Shown: positions 1 to 11,331 of the stretch, piece by piece
Layout: each line of letters starts with the position of its first letter
Position numbering within the stretch: position 1 is the stretch's first letter
Assembly (NCBI RefSeq): GCF_964355755.1
Contig: NC_092676.1
Location: forward strand, 12,818,288 to 12,882,287
Length of the DNA: 64,000 nt
Source of the DNA: Antedon mediterranea
Taxonomy: Eukaryota > Echinodermata > Crinoidea > Comatulida > Antedonidae
Reading direction: 5' to 3'
Program-made: the position numbers and the translations under genes
Notes under the pieces: model-generated
What the model saw: only the letters and a program-made list of their open reading frames with translations
Database searches by the model: none
What the model was told of the DNA's origin: nothing

Positions 1-393
1 TTAGACCATTTTGTGCATTTCGATGAAACTTGGTTACACAAAAACATCAAAGTGCTTAAAATCACATTTGAAACCGTTTTAGACCATTTTGAGCGTGTCG
101 ATAAAACTTTTCACACATAAAAATCAGAGTGCACTAAATAGCTTCAAATCGCATTTGGAGACGTTTTAGACCATTTTGTGCATATCGATGAAACTTGGTT
201 ACACAAAAACATCAAAGTGCTTAAAATCACATTTGAAATCGTTTTAGACCATTTTGAGCGTTTCGATAAAACTTTTCACACAAAAAAATCAAAGTGCACA
301 AAATAGCTTCAAATCGCATTTGGAGACGTTTTAGACTATTTTGTGCATTTCGAAAAAATTTGTTAACATAAAAAGACCAAAGTGTTTAGAATA

Positions 394-414
394 TCTCCAA
401 ATCGCATTTGGAGA
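394..414 (+). repeat. Perfect 9-bp dyad after class c monomer
   Basis: Left arm TCTCCAAAT (394-402), spacer CGC, right arm ATTTGGAGA (406-414): a perfect inverted repeat at the class c/next-monomer boundary. The same element follows most class c monomers, for example 2270-2290 and 3376-3396. Copies at 1593 and 44,137 carry ATTTCGAGA on the right and lose one pair. Copies near 1854, 24,546, 44,398 and 47,614 have TTTCC on the left and lose one pair. Monomers with the TTCAAATC linker lack the full dyad. It could be a protein-binding site or a small hairpin; no function is shown. Confidence 0.8.
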
Positions 415-1337
415 CGTTTTAAACCATTTTGTGCATTTCGATGGAACTTGGTTACACAAAAACATCAAAGTGCTTAAAATCACATTTAAAACCGTTTTAG
501 AGCATTTTGAGCATTTCGATAAAACTTTTCACACAAAAACATCAAAGTGTACAAAATAGCTTCAAATCGCATTTAGAGAGGTTTTAGACCATTTTGTGCA
601 TTTCGATAAAACTTTTCAAACAAAAACATCAAAGTGTACAAAATAGCTTCAAATCGCATTTAGAGACGTTTTAGACCATTTTGTGCATTTCGATAAAACT
701 TTTCACACAAAAACATCAAATTGCACAAAATAGCTTAATATCGTGTTTAAAACCGTTTTTACCATTTTGAGCATTTCGATAAACTTTTCACACAAAAACA
801 TCAAAGTGCACAAAATAGCTTCAAATCGCATTTAGAGATGTTTTAGAACATTTTGTGCATTTCGATAAAATTTTTCACACAAAAACATCAAATTGCACAA
901 AAAAGCTTAATACCGTGTTTGAAATCGTTTTAAACCAATTTGAGCATGTCGATAAAACTTTTCACACAAAAACATCAAAGTGCACAGAATATCTTCAAAT
1001 CGCATTTAGAGACGTTTTAGACCATTTTGGGCATTTCGATGAAACTTGGTTACACAAATACATAAAAGTGCTTAAAATCACATTTAAAACCGTTTTAGAG
1101 CATTTTGAGCATTTCGATAAAACTTTTCACACAAAAACATCAAAGTGTACAAAATAGCTTCAAATCGCATTTAGAGAGGTTTTAGACCATTTTGTGCATT
1201 TCGATAAAACTTTTCACACAAAAACATCAAAGTGTACAAAATAACTTCAAATCGTATTTAGAGACGTTTTAGACCATTTTGTGCATTTTGATAAAACTTT
1301 TCACACAAAAACATCAAATTGCACAAAATAGCTTAAT

Positions 1338-1511
1338 ATCGTGTTTGAAAACGTTTTAAACCATTTTGAGCATGTCGATAAAACTTTTCACACAAAAACA
1401 TCAAATTGCACAAAATAGCTTAATATCGTGTTTGAAAACGTTTTAAACCATTTTGAGCATGTCGATAAAACTTTTCACACAAAAATATCAAAGTGCACAG
1501 AATATCTTCAA
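1338..1511 (+). repeat. Two class d monomers in tandem, 87 bp each
   Basis: The monomers at 1338-1424 and 1425-1511 both start ATCGTGTTTGAAAACG and contain GAGCATGTCGATAAAAC. Class d is reached through a CAAATTGC linker form (ATTGCACAAAATAGCTTAAT) in the monomer before it. The pair is also present in the second macro-copy at 43,882-44,055 and at 47,098-47,271, so the local d-d doubling is older than the macro-duplication or was spread by it. Confidence 0.85.
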
Positions 1512-2528
1512 ATCGCATTTAGAGACGTTTTAGACCATTTTGTGCATTTCGAAAAAATTTGTTAACATAAAAAGACCAAAGTGTTTAGAATATCTCCAAA
1601 TCGCATTTCGAGACGTTTTAGACCATTTTGTGTTTTTCGAAAAAACTTTTCACACAAAAACATCAAAGTGTACAAAATTGCTTCAAATCGCATTTGGAGA
1701 CGTTTTAGACCATTTTGTGATTTTCGAAAAACTTTTCACACAAAAACATCAAAGTGTAGAAAATTGCTTCAAATCGCATTTAGAGACGTTTTAGACCATT
1801 TTGTGCATTTCGAAAAAATTTGTTAACATAAAAAGACCAAAGTGTTTAGAATATTTCCAAATCGCATTTGGAGACGTTTTAGACCATTTTGTGCATTTCG
1901 ATGAAACTTGGTTACACAAAAACATCAAAGTGCTTAAAATCACATTTAAAACCGTTTTAGAGCGTTTTGAGCATTTCGATAAACTTTTCACACAAAAACA
2001 TCAAAGTGCACAAAATAGCATTTAGAGATGTTTTAGACCATTTTGTGCATTTCGATAAAACTTTTCACACAAAAACATCAAATTGCACAAAAAAGCTTAA
2101 TACCGTGTTTGAAATCGTTTTAAACCAATTTGAGCATGTCGATAAAACTTTTCACACAAAAACATCAAAGTGCACAGAATATCTTCAAATCGCATTTAGA
2201 GACGTTTTAGACCATTTTGTGCATTTCGAAAAAATTTGTTAACATAAAAAGACCAAAGTGTTTAGAATATCTCCAAATCGCATTTGGAGACGTTTTAGAC
2301 CATTTTGTGCATTTCGATGAAACTTGGTTACACAAAAACATCAAAGTGCTTAAAATCACATTTGAAACCGTTTTAGAGAATTTTGAGCATTTCGATAAAA
2401 CTTTTCACACAAAAACATCAAAGTGTACAAAATAGCTTCAAATCACATTTGAAACCGTTTTAGACCATTTTGAGCATTTCGATAAAACTTTTCACACAAA
2501 AACATCAAAGTGTACAAAATAGCTTCAA

Positions 2529-2606
2529 ATCGCATTTGGAGACGTTTTAGACCATTTTGTGCATTTCGATGAAACTTGGTTACACAAAAACATCAAAGTG
2601 CTTAAA
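2529..2606 (+). repeat. Class a monomer, 78 bp (representative)
   Basis: Runs from ATCGCATTTGG to the next ATCACATTT. Its marks are GATGAAACTTGGTTACAC where other classes have GATAAAACTTTTCACAC, and a short linker TTAAA after CAAAGTGC instead of the usual 15-bp linker. The two marks occur together in nearly all examples, so they define one monomer class. It is normally followed by an 87-bp monomer beginning ATCACATTT, giving a 165-bp dimer. Hundreds of bases on either side contain further copies, for example 2300-2360 and 2820-2860. Confidence 0.93.
2564..2580 (+). other. CENP-B-box-like 17-mer in class a monomer
   Basis: The 17-mer tTTCGatgaAacTTGGt lines up without gaps with the mammalian CENP-B core nTTCGnnnnAnnCGGGn. 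It matches TTCG, the central A and the last GG, so 7 of the 9 fixed positions; CG of CGGG is TT here. It occurs only in class a monomers, because other classes have ACTTTTC at this place. The mismatches fall in essential positions of the mammalian box, so binding by CENP-B itself is unlikely. Binding by a lineage-specific pogo-type relative is conjecture. Confidence 0.35.
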
Positions 2607-2693
2607 ATCACATTTGAAATCGTTTTAGACCATTTTGAGCATTTCGATAAAACTTTTCACACAAAAAAATCAAAGTGCACAAAATAGCTTCAA
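2607..2693 (+). repeat. Class b monomer, 87 bp (representative)
   Basis: Runs from ATCACATTTGAAATCG to the next ATCGCATTT. It carries GATAAAACTTTTCACAC and the 15-bp linker ACAAAATAGCTTCAA. This is the commonest class. Sub-variants start ATCGCATTTGGAG, ATCGCATTTAGAG or ATCACATTTGAAACC, and some carry GATAATACTTTTC. The TAG in the linker closes the main forward reading frame in most copies. Confidence 0.92.
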
Positions 2694-2781
2694 ATCGCAT
2701 TTGGAGACGTTTTAGACTATTTTGTGCATTTCGAAAAAATTTGTTAACATAAAAAGACCAAAGTGTTTAGAATAGCTTCAA
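2694..2781 (+). repeat. Class c monomer, 88 bp (representative)
   Basis: Runs from ATCGCATTTGGAGACG to the next ATCGCATTT. It is marked by TTTCGAAAAAATTTGTTAACATAAAAAGACC in two parts: TTTCGAAAAAATTTG and then TTAACATAAAAAGACC, with a GTTAAC palindrome at the join. It occurs about once or twice per higher-order unit and is the best landmark for aligning units. In this copy the linker is TTAGAATAGCTTCAA; most copies instead have TTAGAATATCTCCAA, which completes a dyad with the next monomer. Confidence 0.92.
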
Positions 2782-2945
2782 ATCGCATTTGGAGACGTTT
2801 TAGACCATTTTGTGCATTTCGATGAAACTTGGTTACACAAAAACATCAAAGTGCTTAAAATCACATTTGAAACCGTTTTAGAGCATTTTGAGCATTTCGA
2901 TAAAACTTTTCACACAAAAACATCAAAGTGTACAAAATAACTTCA

Positions 2946-5900
2946 AATCGCATTTAGAGACGTTTTAGACCATTTTGTGCATTTTGGTAAAACTTTTCAC
3001 ACAAAAACATCAAATTGCACAAAATAGCTTAATATCGTGTTTGAAAACGTTTTAAACCATTTTGAGCATGTCGATAAAACTTTTCACATAAAAATATCAA
3101 AGTGCACAGAATAGCTTCAAATCGCATTTGGAGACGTTTTAGACAATTTTGTGCATTTTGGTAAAACTTTTCACACAAAAACATCAAATTGCACAAAATA
3201 GCTTAATATCGTGTTTGAAAACGTTTTAAACCATTTTGAGCATGTCGATAAAACTTTTCACTCAAAAATATCAAAGTGCACAGAATATCTTCAAATCGCA
3301 TTTAGAGACGTTTTAGACCATTTTGTGCATTTTGAAAAAATTTGTTAACATAAAAAGACCAAAGTGTTTAGAATATCTCCAAATCGCATTTGGAGACGTT
3401 TTAGACCATTTTGTGTTTTTCGAAAAAACTTTTCACACAAAAACATCAAAGTGTACAAAATTGCTTCAAATCGCATTTGGAGACGTTTTAGACCATTTTG
3501 TGCATTTTGGTAAAACTTTTCACACAAAAACATCAAAATTCACAAAATAGCTTAATATCGTGTTTGAAAACGTTTTAAACCATTTTGAGCATGTCGATAA
3601 AACTTTTCACTCAAAAATATCAAAGTGCACAGAATATCTTCAAATCGCATTTAGAGACGTTTTAGACCATTTTGTGCATTTCGAAAAAAATTGTTAACAT
3701 AAAAAGACCAAAGTGTTTAGAATATCTCCAAATCGCATTTGGAGACGTTTTAGACCATTTTGCGCATTTCGATGAAACTTGGTTACACAAAAACATCAAA
3801 GTGCTTAAAATCACATTTAAAACCGTTTTAGAGCGTTTTGAGCATTTCGATAAACTTTTCAAACAAAAACATCAAAGTGTACAAAATAGCTTCAAATCGT
3901 ATTTGGAGACGTTTTAGACCATTTTGTGCGTTTCGATGAATCTTGGTTACACAAAAACATCAAAGTGCTTAAAATCACATTTAAAACCGTTTTAGTGCAT
4001 TTTGAGCATTTCGATAAAACTTTTCACACAAAAACATCAAAGTGCACAAAATAGCTTCAAATCGCATTTAGAGATGTTTTAGACCATTTTGTGCGTTTCG
4101 ATAAAACTTTTCACACAAAAACATCAAATTGCACAAAATAGCTTAATATCGTGTTTGAAAACGTTTTAGACCATTTTGAGCATGTCGATAAAACTTTTCA
4201 CACAAAAACATAAAAGTGCACAAAATAGCTTCAAATCGCATTTAGAGATGTTTTAGACCATTTTGTGCGTTTCGATAAAACTTTTCACACAAAAACATCA
4301 AATTGCACAAAATAGCTTAATATCGTGTTTGAAAACGTTTTAGACCATTTTGAGCATGTCGATAAAACTTTTCACACAAAAACATAAAAGTGCACAGAAT
4401 AGCTTCAAATCGCATTTGGAGACGTTTTAGACCATTTTGTGCATTTCGAAAAAACTTTTTAACATAAAAACACCAAAGTGCTTAGAATAGCTTCAAATCG
4501 CATTTGGATACGTTTTAGACCATTTTGTGCATTTCGATGAAACTTGGTTACACAAAAACATCAAAGTGCTTAAAATCACATTTGAAACCGTTATAGAGCA
4601 TTTTTAGCATTTCGATAAAACTTTTCACACAAAAACATCAAAGTGTACAAAATAGCTTCAAATCACATTTGAAACCGTTTTAGACCATTTTGAGCATTTC
4701 GATAAAACTTTTCACACAAAAACATCAAAGTGTACAGAATAGCTTCAAATCGCATTTGGAGAAGTTTTAGACCATTTTGTGCATTTCGATGAAACTTGGT
4801 TACACAAAAACATCAAAGTGCTTAAAATCACATTTGAAACCGTTTTAGAGCATTTTTAACATTTCGATAATACTTTTCACACAAAAACATCAAAGTGTAC
4901 AAAATAGCTTCAAATCACATTTGAAACCGTTTTAGACCATATTGAGCATTTCGATAAAACTTTTCACACAAAAACATCAAAGTGTACAAAATAGCTTCAA
5001 ATCGCATTTGGAGACGTTTTAGACCATTTTGTGCATTTCGATGAAACTTGGTTACACAAAAACATCAAAGTGCTTAAAATCACATTTGAAAGCGTTTTAG
5101 AGCATTTTTAGCATTTCGATAATACTTTTCACACAAAAACATCAAAGTGCACAAAATAGCTTCAAATCGCATTTAGAGATGTTTTAGACCATTTTGTGCA
5201 TTTCGATAAAACTTTTCACACAAAAACATCAAATTGCACAAAATAGCTTAATACCGTGTTTGAAATCATTTTAAACCATTTTGAGCATGTCGATAAAACT
5301 TTTCACACAAAAACATCAAAGTGTTTAGAATATCTCCAAATCGCATTTGGAGACGTTTTAGACCATTTTGTGCATTTCGATGAAACTTGGTTACACAAAA
5401 ACATCAAAGTGCTTAAAATCACATTTGAAACCGTTTTAGAGCATTTTGAGCATTTCGATAAAACTTTTCAAACAAAAACATCAAAGTGTACAAAATAGCT
5501 TCAAATCACATTTGAAACCGTTTTAGACCATTTTGAGCATTTCGATAAAACTTTTCACACAAAAACATCAAAGTGTACAAAATAGCTTCAAATCGCATTT
5601 GGAGACGTTTTAGACCATTTTGTGCATTTCGATGAAACTTGGTTACACAAAAACATCAAAGTGCTTAAAATCACATTTGAAACCGTTTTAGAGCATTTTT
5701 AGCATTTCGATAATACTTTTCACACAAAACATCAAAGTGTACAAAATAGCTTCAAATCGCATTTGGAGACGTTTTAGACCATTTTGTGCATTTCGATGAA
5801 ACTTGGTTACACAAAAACATCAAAGTGCTTAAAATCACATTTGAAACCGTTTTAGACCATTTTGAGCATTTCGATAAAACTTTTCACACAAAAAAATCAA

Positions 5901-6794
5901 AGTGCACAAAATAGCTTCAAATCGCATTTGGGGACGTTTTAGACTATTTTGTGCATTTCGAAAAAAATTGTTAACATAAAAAGACCAAAGTGTTTAGAAT
6001 ATCTCCAAATCGCATTTGGAGACGTTTTAAACCATTTTGTGCATTTCGATGGAACTTGGTTACACAAAAACATCAAAGTGCTTAAAATCACATTTAAAAC
6101 CGTTTTAGAGCATTTTTAGCATTTCGATAAAACTTTTCACACAAAAACATCAAAGTGTACAAAATAGCTTCAAATCGCATTTAGAGAGGTTTTAGACAAT
6201 TTTGTGCATTTCGATAAAACTTTTCACACAAAAACATCAAAGTGTACAAAATAGCTTCAAATTGCATTTAGAGACGTTTTAGACCATTTTGTGCATTTCG
6301 ATAAAACTTTTCACACAAAAACATAAAATTGCACAAAATCGTTTTAAACCATTTTAAATCGTTTTAAACCATTTTGAGCATGTCGATAAAACTTTTCACA
6401 AAAAACATCAAAGTGCACAGAATAGCTTCAAATTGCATTTGGAGACGTTTTAGAGCATTTTGTGCATTTCGATAAAATGTGTTAACATAAAAAGACCAAA
6501 GTGTTTAGAATATCTTCAAATCACATTTGGAGACGTTTTAGACCATTTTTTGCATTTCGATGAAACTTGGTTACACAAAAACATCAAAGTGCTTAAAATC
6601 ACATTTGAAACCTTTTTAGAGCATTTTGAGCATTTCGATAAAACTTTTCACACAAAAACATCAAAGTGTACAAAATAGCTTCAAATCGCATTTAGAGACG
6701 TTTTAGACCATTTTTTGCATTTCGATGAAACTTGGTTACACAAAAACATCAAAGTGCTTAAAATCACATTTAAAACCGTTTTAGAGCATTTTTA
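2946..6794 (+). repeat. Module B, copy 1
   Basis: Recognised by GCATTTTGGTAAAAC monomers (2,980, 3,155, 3,508), GTGTTTTTCGAAAAAAC near 3,415, the GTGCGTTTCGATGAATC monomer near 3,928 and the GAAAAAACTTTTTAACATAAAAACACC monomer near 4,448 (two blocks, GAAAAAACTTTTTAAC and ATAAAAACACC). Further copies lie at about 26,041-29,579, 33,855-37,274, 39,455-40,790, 49,107-50,220 and 50,639-54,500. It ends in the first 676-bp pair containing the GATAAAATGTGTTAAC monomer (6,460). Boundaries are approximate because neighbouring monomers are alike. Confidence 0.8.
6336..6375 (+). repeat. 20-bp direct microduplication inside a monomer
   Basis: AAATCGTTTTAAACCATTTT occurs twice back to back (6336-6355 and 6356-6375), in a monomer that also lacks the usual AGCTTAATATCGTGTTTGAA stretch. 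The same doubled structure recurs at 7012, 8443, 10,127, 10,803, 11,952, 12,628, 13,777, 14,453, 21,233, 21,909, 29,020, 37,161, 54,044, 54,720, 56,404, 57,080 and 63,608. It therefore arose once and spread with the 676-bp pair and its larger units, and serves as a tag for that lineage. Confidence 0.9.
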
Positions 6795-7811
6795 GCATTT
6801 CGATAAAACTTTTCACACAAAAACATCAAAGTGTACAAAATAGCTTCAAATCGCATTTAGAGAGGTTTTAGACAATTTTGTGCATTTCGATAAAACTTTT
6901 CACACAAAAACATCAAAGTGTACAAAATAGCTTCAAATTGCATTTAGAGACGTTTTAGACCATTTTGTGCATTTCGATAAAACTTTTCACACAAAAACAT
7001 CAAATTGCACAAAATCGTTTTAAACCATTTTAAATCGTTTTAAACCATTTTGAGCATTTCGATAAAACTTTTCACAAAAAACATCAAAGTGCACAGAATA
7101 GCTTCAAATTGCATTTGGAGACGTTTTAGAGCATTTTGTGCATTTCGATAAAATGTGTTAACATAAAAAGACCAAAGTGTTTAGAATATCTTCAAATCAC
7201 ATTTGGAGACGTTTTAGACCATTTTTTGCATTTCGATGAAACTTGGTTACACAAAAACATCAAAGTGCTTAAAATCACATTTGAAACCGTTTTAGAGCAT
7301 TTTGAGCATTTCGATAAAACTTTTCACACAAAAACATCAAAGTGTACAAAATAGCTTCAAATCGCATTTGGAGACGTTTTAGACCATTTTGTGCATTTCG
7401 ATGAAACTTGGTTACACAAAAACATCAAAGTGCTTAAAATCACATTTGAAAGCGTTTTAGAGCATTTTTAGCATTTCGATAATACTTTTCACACAAAAAC
7501 ATCAAAGTGCACAAAATAGCTTCAAATCGCATTTAGAGATGTTTTAGACCATTTTGTGCATTTCGATAAAACTTTTCACACAAAAACATCAAATTGCACA
7601 AAATAGCTTAATACCGTGTTTGAAATCATTTTAAACCATTTTGAGCATGTCGATAAAACTTTTCACACAAAAACATCAAAGTGTTTAGAATATCTCCAAA
7701 TCGCATTTGGAGACGTTTTAGACCATTTTGTGCATTTCGATGAAACTTGGTTACACAAAAACATCAAAGTGCTTAAAATCACATTTGAAACCGTTTTAGA
7801 GCATTTTGAGC
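6460..7811 (+). repeat. 676-bp higher-order pair
   Basis: The GATAAAATGTGTTAAC variant of class c recurs 676 bp apart (6,460 and 7,136), and the doubled 20-mer has the same spacing (6,336 and 7,012). The pair is repeated at 10,251/10,927, 12,076/12,752, 13,901/14,577, 54,168/54,844 and 56,528/57,204. At 21,357 the second member has lost 88 bp. The unit is about eight monomers, including shortened ones, and is the seed of the 1431-, 1825- and 2360-bp units. The span given marks two unit lengths starting from the landmark. Confidence 0.82.
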
Positions 7812-9656
7812 ATTTCGATAAAACTTTTCAAACAAAAACATCAAAGTGTACAAAATAGCTTCAAATCACATTTGAAACCGTTTTAGACCATTTTGAGCAT
7901 TTCGATAAAACTTTTCACACAAAAACATCAAAGTGTACAAAATAGCTTCAAATCGCATTTGGAGACGTTTTAGACCATTTTGTGCATTTCGATGAAACTT
8001 GGTTACACAAAAACATCAAAGTGCTTAAAATCACATTTGAAACCGTTTTAGAGCATTTTTAGCATTTCGATAATACTTTTCACACAAAACATCAAAGTGT
8101 ACAAAATAGCTTCAAATCGCATTTGGAGACGTTTTAGACCATTTTGTGCATTTCGATGAAACTTGGTTACACAAAAACATCAAAGTGCTTAAAATCACAT
8201 TTGAAACCGTTTTAGACCATTTTGAGCATTTCGATAAAACTTTTCACACAAAAACATCAAAGTGTACAAAATAGCTTCAAATCGCATTTAGAGAGGTTTT
8301 AGACAATTTTGTGCATTTCGATAAAACTTTTCACACAAAAACATCAAAGTGTACAAAATAGCTTCAAATTGCATTTAGAGACGTTTTAGACCATTTTGTG
8401 CATTTCGATAAAACTTTTCACACAAAAACATCAAATTGCACAAAATCGTTTTAAACCATTTTAAATCGTTTTAAACCATTTTGAGCATTTCGATAAAACT
8501 TTTCACAAAAAACATCAAAGTGCACAGAATAGCTTCAAATTGCATTTGGAGACGTTTTAGAGCATTTTGTGCATTTCGATAAAATGTGTTAACATAAAAA
8601 GACCAAAGTGTTTAGAATATCTTCAAATCACATTTGGAGACGTTTTAGACCATTTTTTGCATTTCGATGAAACTTGGTTACACAAAAACATCAAAGTGCT
8701 TAAAATCACATTTGAAACCGTTTTAGAGCATTTTGAGCATTTCGATAAAACTTTTCACACAAAAACATCAAAGTGTACAAAATAGCTTCAAATCGCATTT
8801 GGAGACGTTTTAGACCATTTTGTGCATTTCGATGAAACTTGGTTACACAAAAACATCAAAGTGCTTAAAATCACATTTGAAAGCGTTTTAGAGCATTTTT
8901 AGCATTTCGATAATACTTTTCACACAAAAACATCAAAGTGCACAAAATAGCTTCAAATCGCATTTAGAGATGTTTTAGACCATTTTGTGCATTTCGATAA
9001 AACTTTTCACACAAAAACATCAAATTGCACAAAATAGCTTAATACCGTGTTTGAAATCATTTTAAACCATTTTGAGCATGTCGATAAAACTTTTCACACA
9101 AAAACATCAAAGTGTTTAGAATATCTCCAAATCGCATTTGGAGACGTTTTAGACCATTTTGTGCATTTCGATGAAACTTGGTTACACAAAAACATCAAAG
9201 TGCTTAAAATCACATTTGAAACCGTTTTAGAGCATTTTGAGCATTTCGATAAAACTTTTCAAACAAAAACATCAAAGTGTACAAAATAGCTTCAAATCAC
9301 ATTTGAAACCGTTTTAGACCATTTTGAGCATTTCGATAAAACTTTTCACACAAAAACATCAAAGTGTACAAAATAGCTTCAAATCGCATTTGGAGACGTT
9401 TTAGACCATTTTGTGCATTTCGATGAAACTTGGTTACACAAAAACATCAAAGTGCTTAAAATCACATTTGAAACCGTTTTAGAGCATTTTTAGCATTTCG
9501 ATAATACTTTTCACACAAAACATCAAAGTGTACAAAATAGCTTCAAATCGCATTTGGAGACGTTTTAGACCATTTTGTGCATTTCGATGAAACTTGGTTA
9601 CACAAAAACATCAAAGTGCTTAAAATCACATTTGAAACCGTTTTAGACCATTTTGA
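6795..9656 (+). repeat. 1431-bp tandem duplication
   Basis: Two units, about 6,795-8,225 and 8,226-9,656. Landmarks repeat at exactly 1431 bp: 7,136/8,567, 7,616/9,047 and 7,012/8,443. The seam near 8,225 switches from a GACCATTTTGAGC monomer into the GAGAGGTTTTAGACAATTTTG series. Macro-copy 2 has only one such unit, which accounts for the spacing falling by 1431 bp there. Confidence 0.85.
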
Positions 9657-11319
9657 GCATTTCGATAAAACTTTTCACACAAAAAAATCAAAGTGCACAA
9701 AATAGCTTCAAATCGCATTTGGGGACGTTTTAGACTATTTTGTGCATTTCGAAAAAAATTGTTAACATAAAAAGACCAAAGTGTTTAGAATATCTCCAAA
9801 TCGCATTTGGAGACGTTTTAAACCATTTTGTGCATTTCGATGGAACTTGGTTACACAAAAACATCAAAGTGCTTAAAATCACATTTAAAACCGTTTTAGA
9901 GCATTTTTAGCATTTCGATAAAACTTTTCACACAAAAACATCAAAGTGTACAAAATAGCTTCAAATCGCATTTAGAGAGGTTTTAGACAATTTTGTGCAT
10001 TTCGATAAAACTTTTCACACAAAAACATCAAAGTGTACAAAATAGCTTCAAATTGCATTTAGAGACGTTTTAGACCATTTTGTGCATTTCGATAAAACTT
10101 TTCACACAAAAACATAAAATTGCACAAAATCGTTTTAAACCATTTTAAATCGTTTTAAACCATTTTGAGCATGTCGATAAAACTTTTCACAAAAAACATC
10201 AAAGTGCACAGAATAGCTTCAAATTGCATTTGGAGACGTTTTAGAGCATTTTGTGCATTTCGATAAAATGTGTTAACATAAAAAGACCAAAGTGTTTAGA
10301 ATATCTTCAAATCACATTTGGAGACGTTTTAGACCATTTTTTGCATTTCGATGAAACTTGGTTACACAAAAACATCAAAGTGCTTAAAATCACATTTGAA
10401 ACCGTTTTAGAGCATTTTGAGCATTTCGATAAAACTTTTCACACAAAAACATCAAAGTGTACAAAATAGCTTCAAATCGCATTTAGAGACGTTTTAGACC
10501 ATTTTTTGCATTTCGATGAAACTTGGTTACACAAAAACATCAAAGTGCTTAAAATCACATTTAAAACCGTTTTAGAGCATTTTTAGCATTTCGATAAAAC
10601 TTTTCACACAAAAACATCAAAGTGTACAAAATAGCTTCAAATCGCATTTAGAGAGGTTTTAGACAATTTTGTGCATTTCGATAAAACTTTTCACACAAAA
10701 ACATCAAAGTGTACAAAATAGCTTCAAATTGCATTTAGAGACGTTTTAGACCATTTTGTGCATTTCGATAAAACTTTTCACACAAAAACATCAAATTGCA
10801 CAAAATCGTTTTAAACCATTTTAAATCGTTTTAAACCATTTTGAGCATTTCGATAAAACTTTTCACAAAAAACATCAAAGTGCACAGAATAGCTTCAAAT
10901 TGCATTTGGAGACGTTTTAGAGCATTTTGTGCATTTCGATAAAATGTGTTAACATAAAAAGACCAAAGTGTTTAGAATATCTTCAAATCACATTTGGAGA
11001 CGTTTTAGACCATTTTTTGCATTTCGATGAAACTTGGTTACACAAAAACATCAAAGTGCTTAAAATCACATTTGAAACCGTTTTAGAGCATTTTGAGCAT
11101 TTCGATAAAACTTTTCACACAAAAACATCAAAGTGTACAAAATAGCTTCAAATCGCATTTAGAGACGTTTTAGACCATTTTGTGCATTTCGAAAAAATTT
11201 GTTAACATAAAAAGACCAAAGTGTTTAGAATATCTCCAAATCGCATTTGGAGACGTTTTAGACCATTTTGTGCATTTCGATGAAACTTGGTTACACAAAA
11301 ACATCAAAGTGCTTAAAAT

Positions 11320-11331
11320 AAAAAAAAATGA
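11320..11331 (+). other. A-rich filler junction in 1825-bp unit 1
   Basis: After GTGCTTAAAAT the expected CACATTTGAAACC is replaced by nine A followed by TG, then ATTTTCACAC of a later monomer. Net loss is 33 bp compared with the intact arrangement. The filler matches neither side, which suggests end joining rather than recombination between monomers. The identical junction occurs 1825 bp downstream. Confidence 0.85.

Larger units (their letters stand above)
1..2945 (+). repeat. Module A, macro-copy 1
   Basis: A run of class a, b, c and d monomers that lines up base for base with 42,545-45,489 at a constant spacing of 42,544 bp. Shared rare variants include CACACATAAAAATCAGAG near 113, AAATACATAAAAGTG near 1055 and GTGATTTTCGAAAAAC near 1717. 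It contains one shortened monomer at about 2,010-2,025, where AATAGC joins ATTTAGAGATG with ten bases missing. No gene is present. Confidence 0.88.
4945..9664 (+). repeat. 2360-bp duplication, macro-copy 1
   Basis: The ACCGTGTTTGAAATCATTTTAAACC segment (landmark at 5,256) recurs at 7,616, 2360 bp later. The same spacing is seen in macro-copy 2 at 52,964/55,324 and 54,168/56,528, so this doubling predates the macro-duplication or was copied with it. The 1431-bp duplication is nested in its second half. Confidence 0.78.

Noticed and set aside
394-414. Rho-independent terminator
   Set aside because: The dyad is AT-rich with a 3-base loop and no following T run, and no gene precedes it.
2694-2781. 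GTTAAC in class c as an origin or integration site
   Set aside because: A 6-bp palindrome in AT-rich DNA is expected by chance, and nothing around it supports a site-specific function.
11320-11331. Poly(A) tail of a retroposon insertion
   Set aside because: Only nine A, no inserted body and no target-site duplication; the site shows a net loss of 33 bp, so a repair scar fits better.
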